From Streptomyces sp. NBC_00576 (GTDB lineage: Bacteria > Actinomycetota > Actinomycetes > Streptomycetales > Streptomycetaceae): 64,000 nucleotides of DNA. The position numbers and the translations under genes are program-made. This document shows positions 63,999 through 64,000 of this stretch, piece after piece. Within the stretch, counting starts at the first letter, position 1. Every line of letters begins with the position of its first letter. The stretch is from NCBI RefSeq assembly GCF_036345175.1, contig NZ_CP107780.1, positions 10,602,001 through 10,666,000 of the forward strand, in the 5' to 3' direction. The notes below the pieces were generated by a model. The model was given only the letters and a program-made list of their open reading frames with translations, searched no databases and had not been told where the DNA came from.

Positions 63999-64000
63999 TC

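Overview
High GC with strong third-position GC bias, GTG/TTG starts, and families typical of streptomycetes (secreted S8 proteases, GH26/GH16 hydrolases, PucR/desaturase trio, RacP, DUF6192, a terpene synthase) point to a Streptomyces or close relative. The density of insertion sequences, broken genes and conjugative-element remnants suggests an accessory part of the chromosome (an arm or island) or a large plasmid. No tRNA, rRNA, CRISPR array or replication origin was seen.

Layout. 1-9 kb: the tail of an MFS exporter; an XRE/MmyB regulator divergent from a redox operon (SDR, aldo/keto reductase, flavodoxin-fold quinone reductase) with a 12-bp palindrome between them; a spermidine-synthase-like protein; an RNase J; a methyltransferase. 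9-19 kb: a secretome block with a PQQ-like propeller, a large subtilase, a gutted immune-inhibitor-A metallopeptidase, a GH26 mannanase with a CBM-like tail, and a GH16 glucanase. 19-23 kb: fatty-acid desaturase and its ferredoxin-reductase partner, divergent from a PucR-type regulator with two inverted repeats between them. 23-36 kb: small housekeeping-like genes, a tandem-duplicated SGNH esterase beneath a perfect CebR-type operator, an FtsK/TraB-like remnant, a secreted Asp-box propeller and a CadD-like transporter. 36-45 kb: a mobile-element zone with an amber-interrupted IS5-family transposase, DUF6192/RacP, a zinc-ribbon protein, DUF4259, an intact IS701-like element, small hypotheticals and a stand-alone pyrE. 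45-53 kb: a second subtilase, a gene that opens in a GGTG tetranucleotide repeat, an FAD monooxygenase and a PaaN-like aldehyde dehydrogenase that has lost its nucleophile. 53-64 kb: an ISL3 element with an ochre-interrupted transposase, a compact diterpene-type cluster (GGPP-type synthase, noncanonical class I cyclase, 14-TM exporter), and a second ISL3 transposase cut in two by an IS110-family element.

The most notable signal is in that IS110 element (61748-63440). Its 5' leader holds two loops of exactly bridge-RNA architecture. One carries guides matching the actual insertion site in the ISL3 gene (9 nt identical on the left, 6 nt reverse-complementary on the right). The other carries guides matching the element's own two ends (10 nt identical, 8 nt complementary with one G-U wobble). 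Both junctions share a CT core, and removing the element restores the ISL3 reading frame exactly. The target, donor and guides of this system can therefore all be read from this one window.

Other linked systems are the desaturase/reductase/regulator trio, the terpene cluster, and a group of secreted polysaccharide- and protein-degrading enzymes, one of which appears to be under cello-oligosaccharide (CebR) control.
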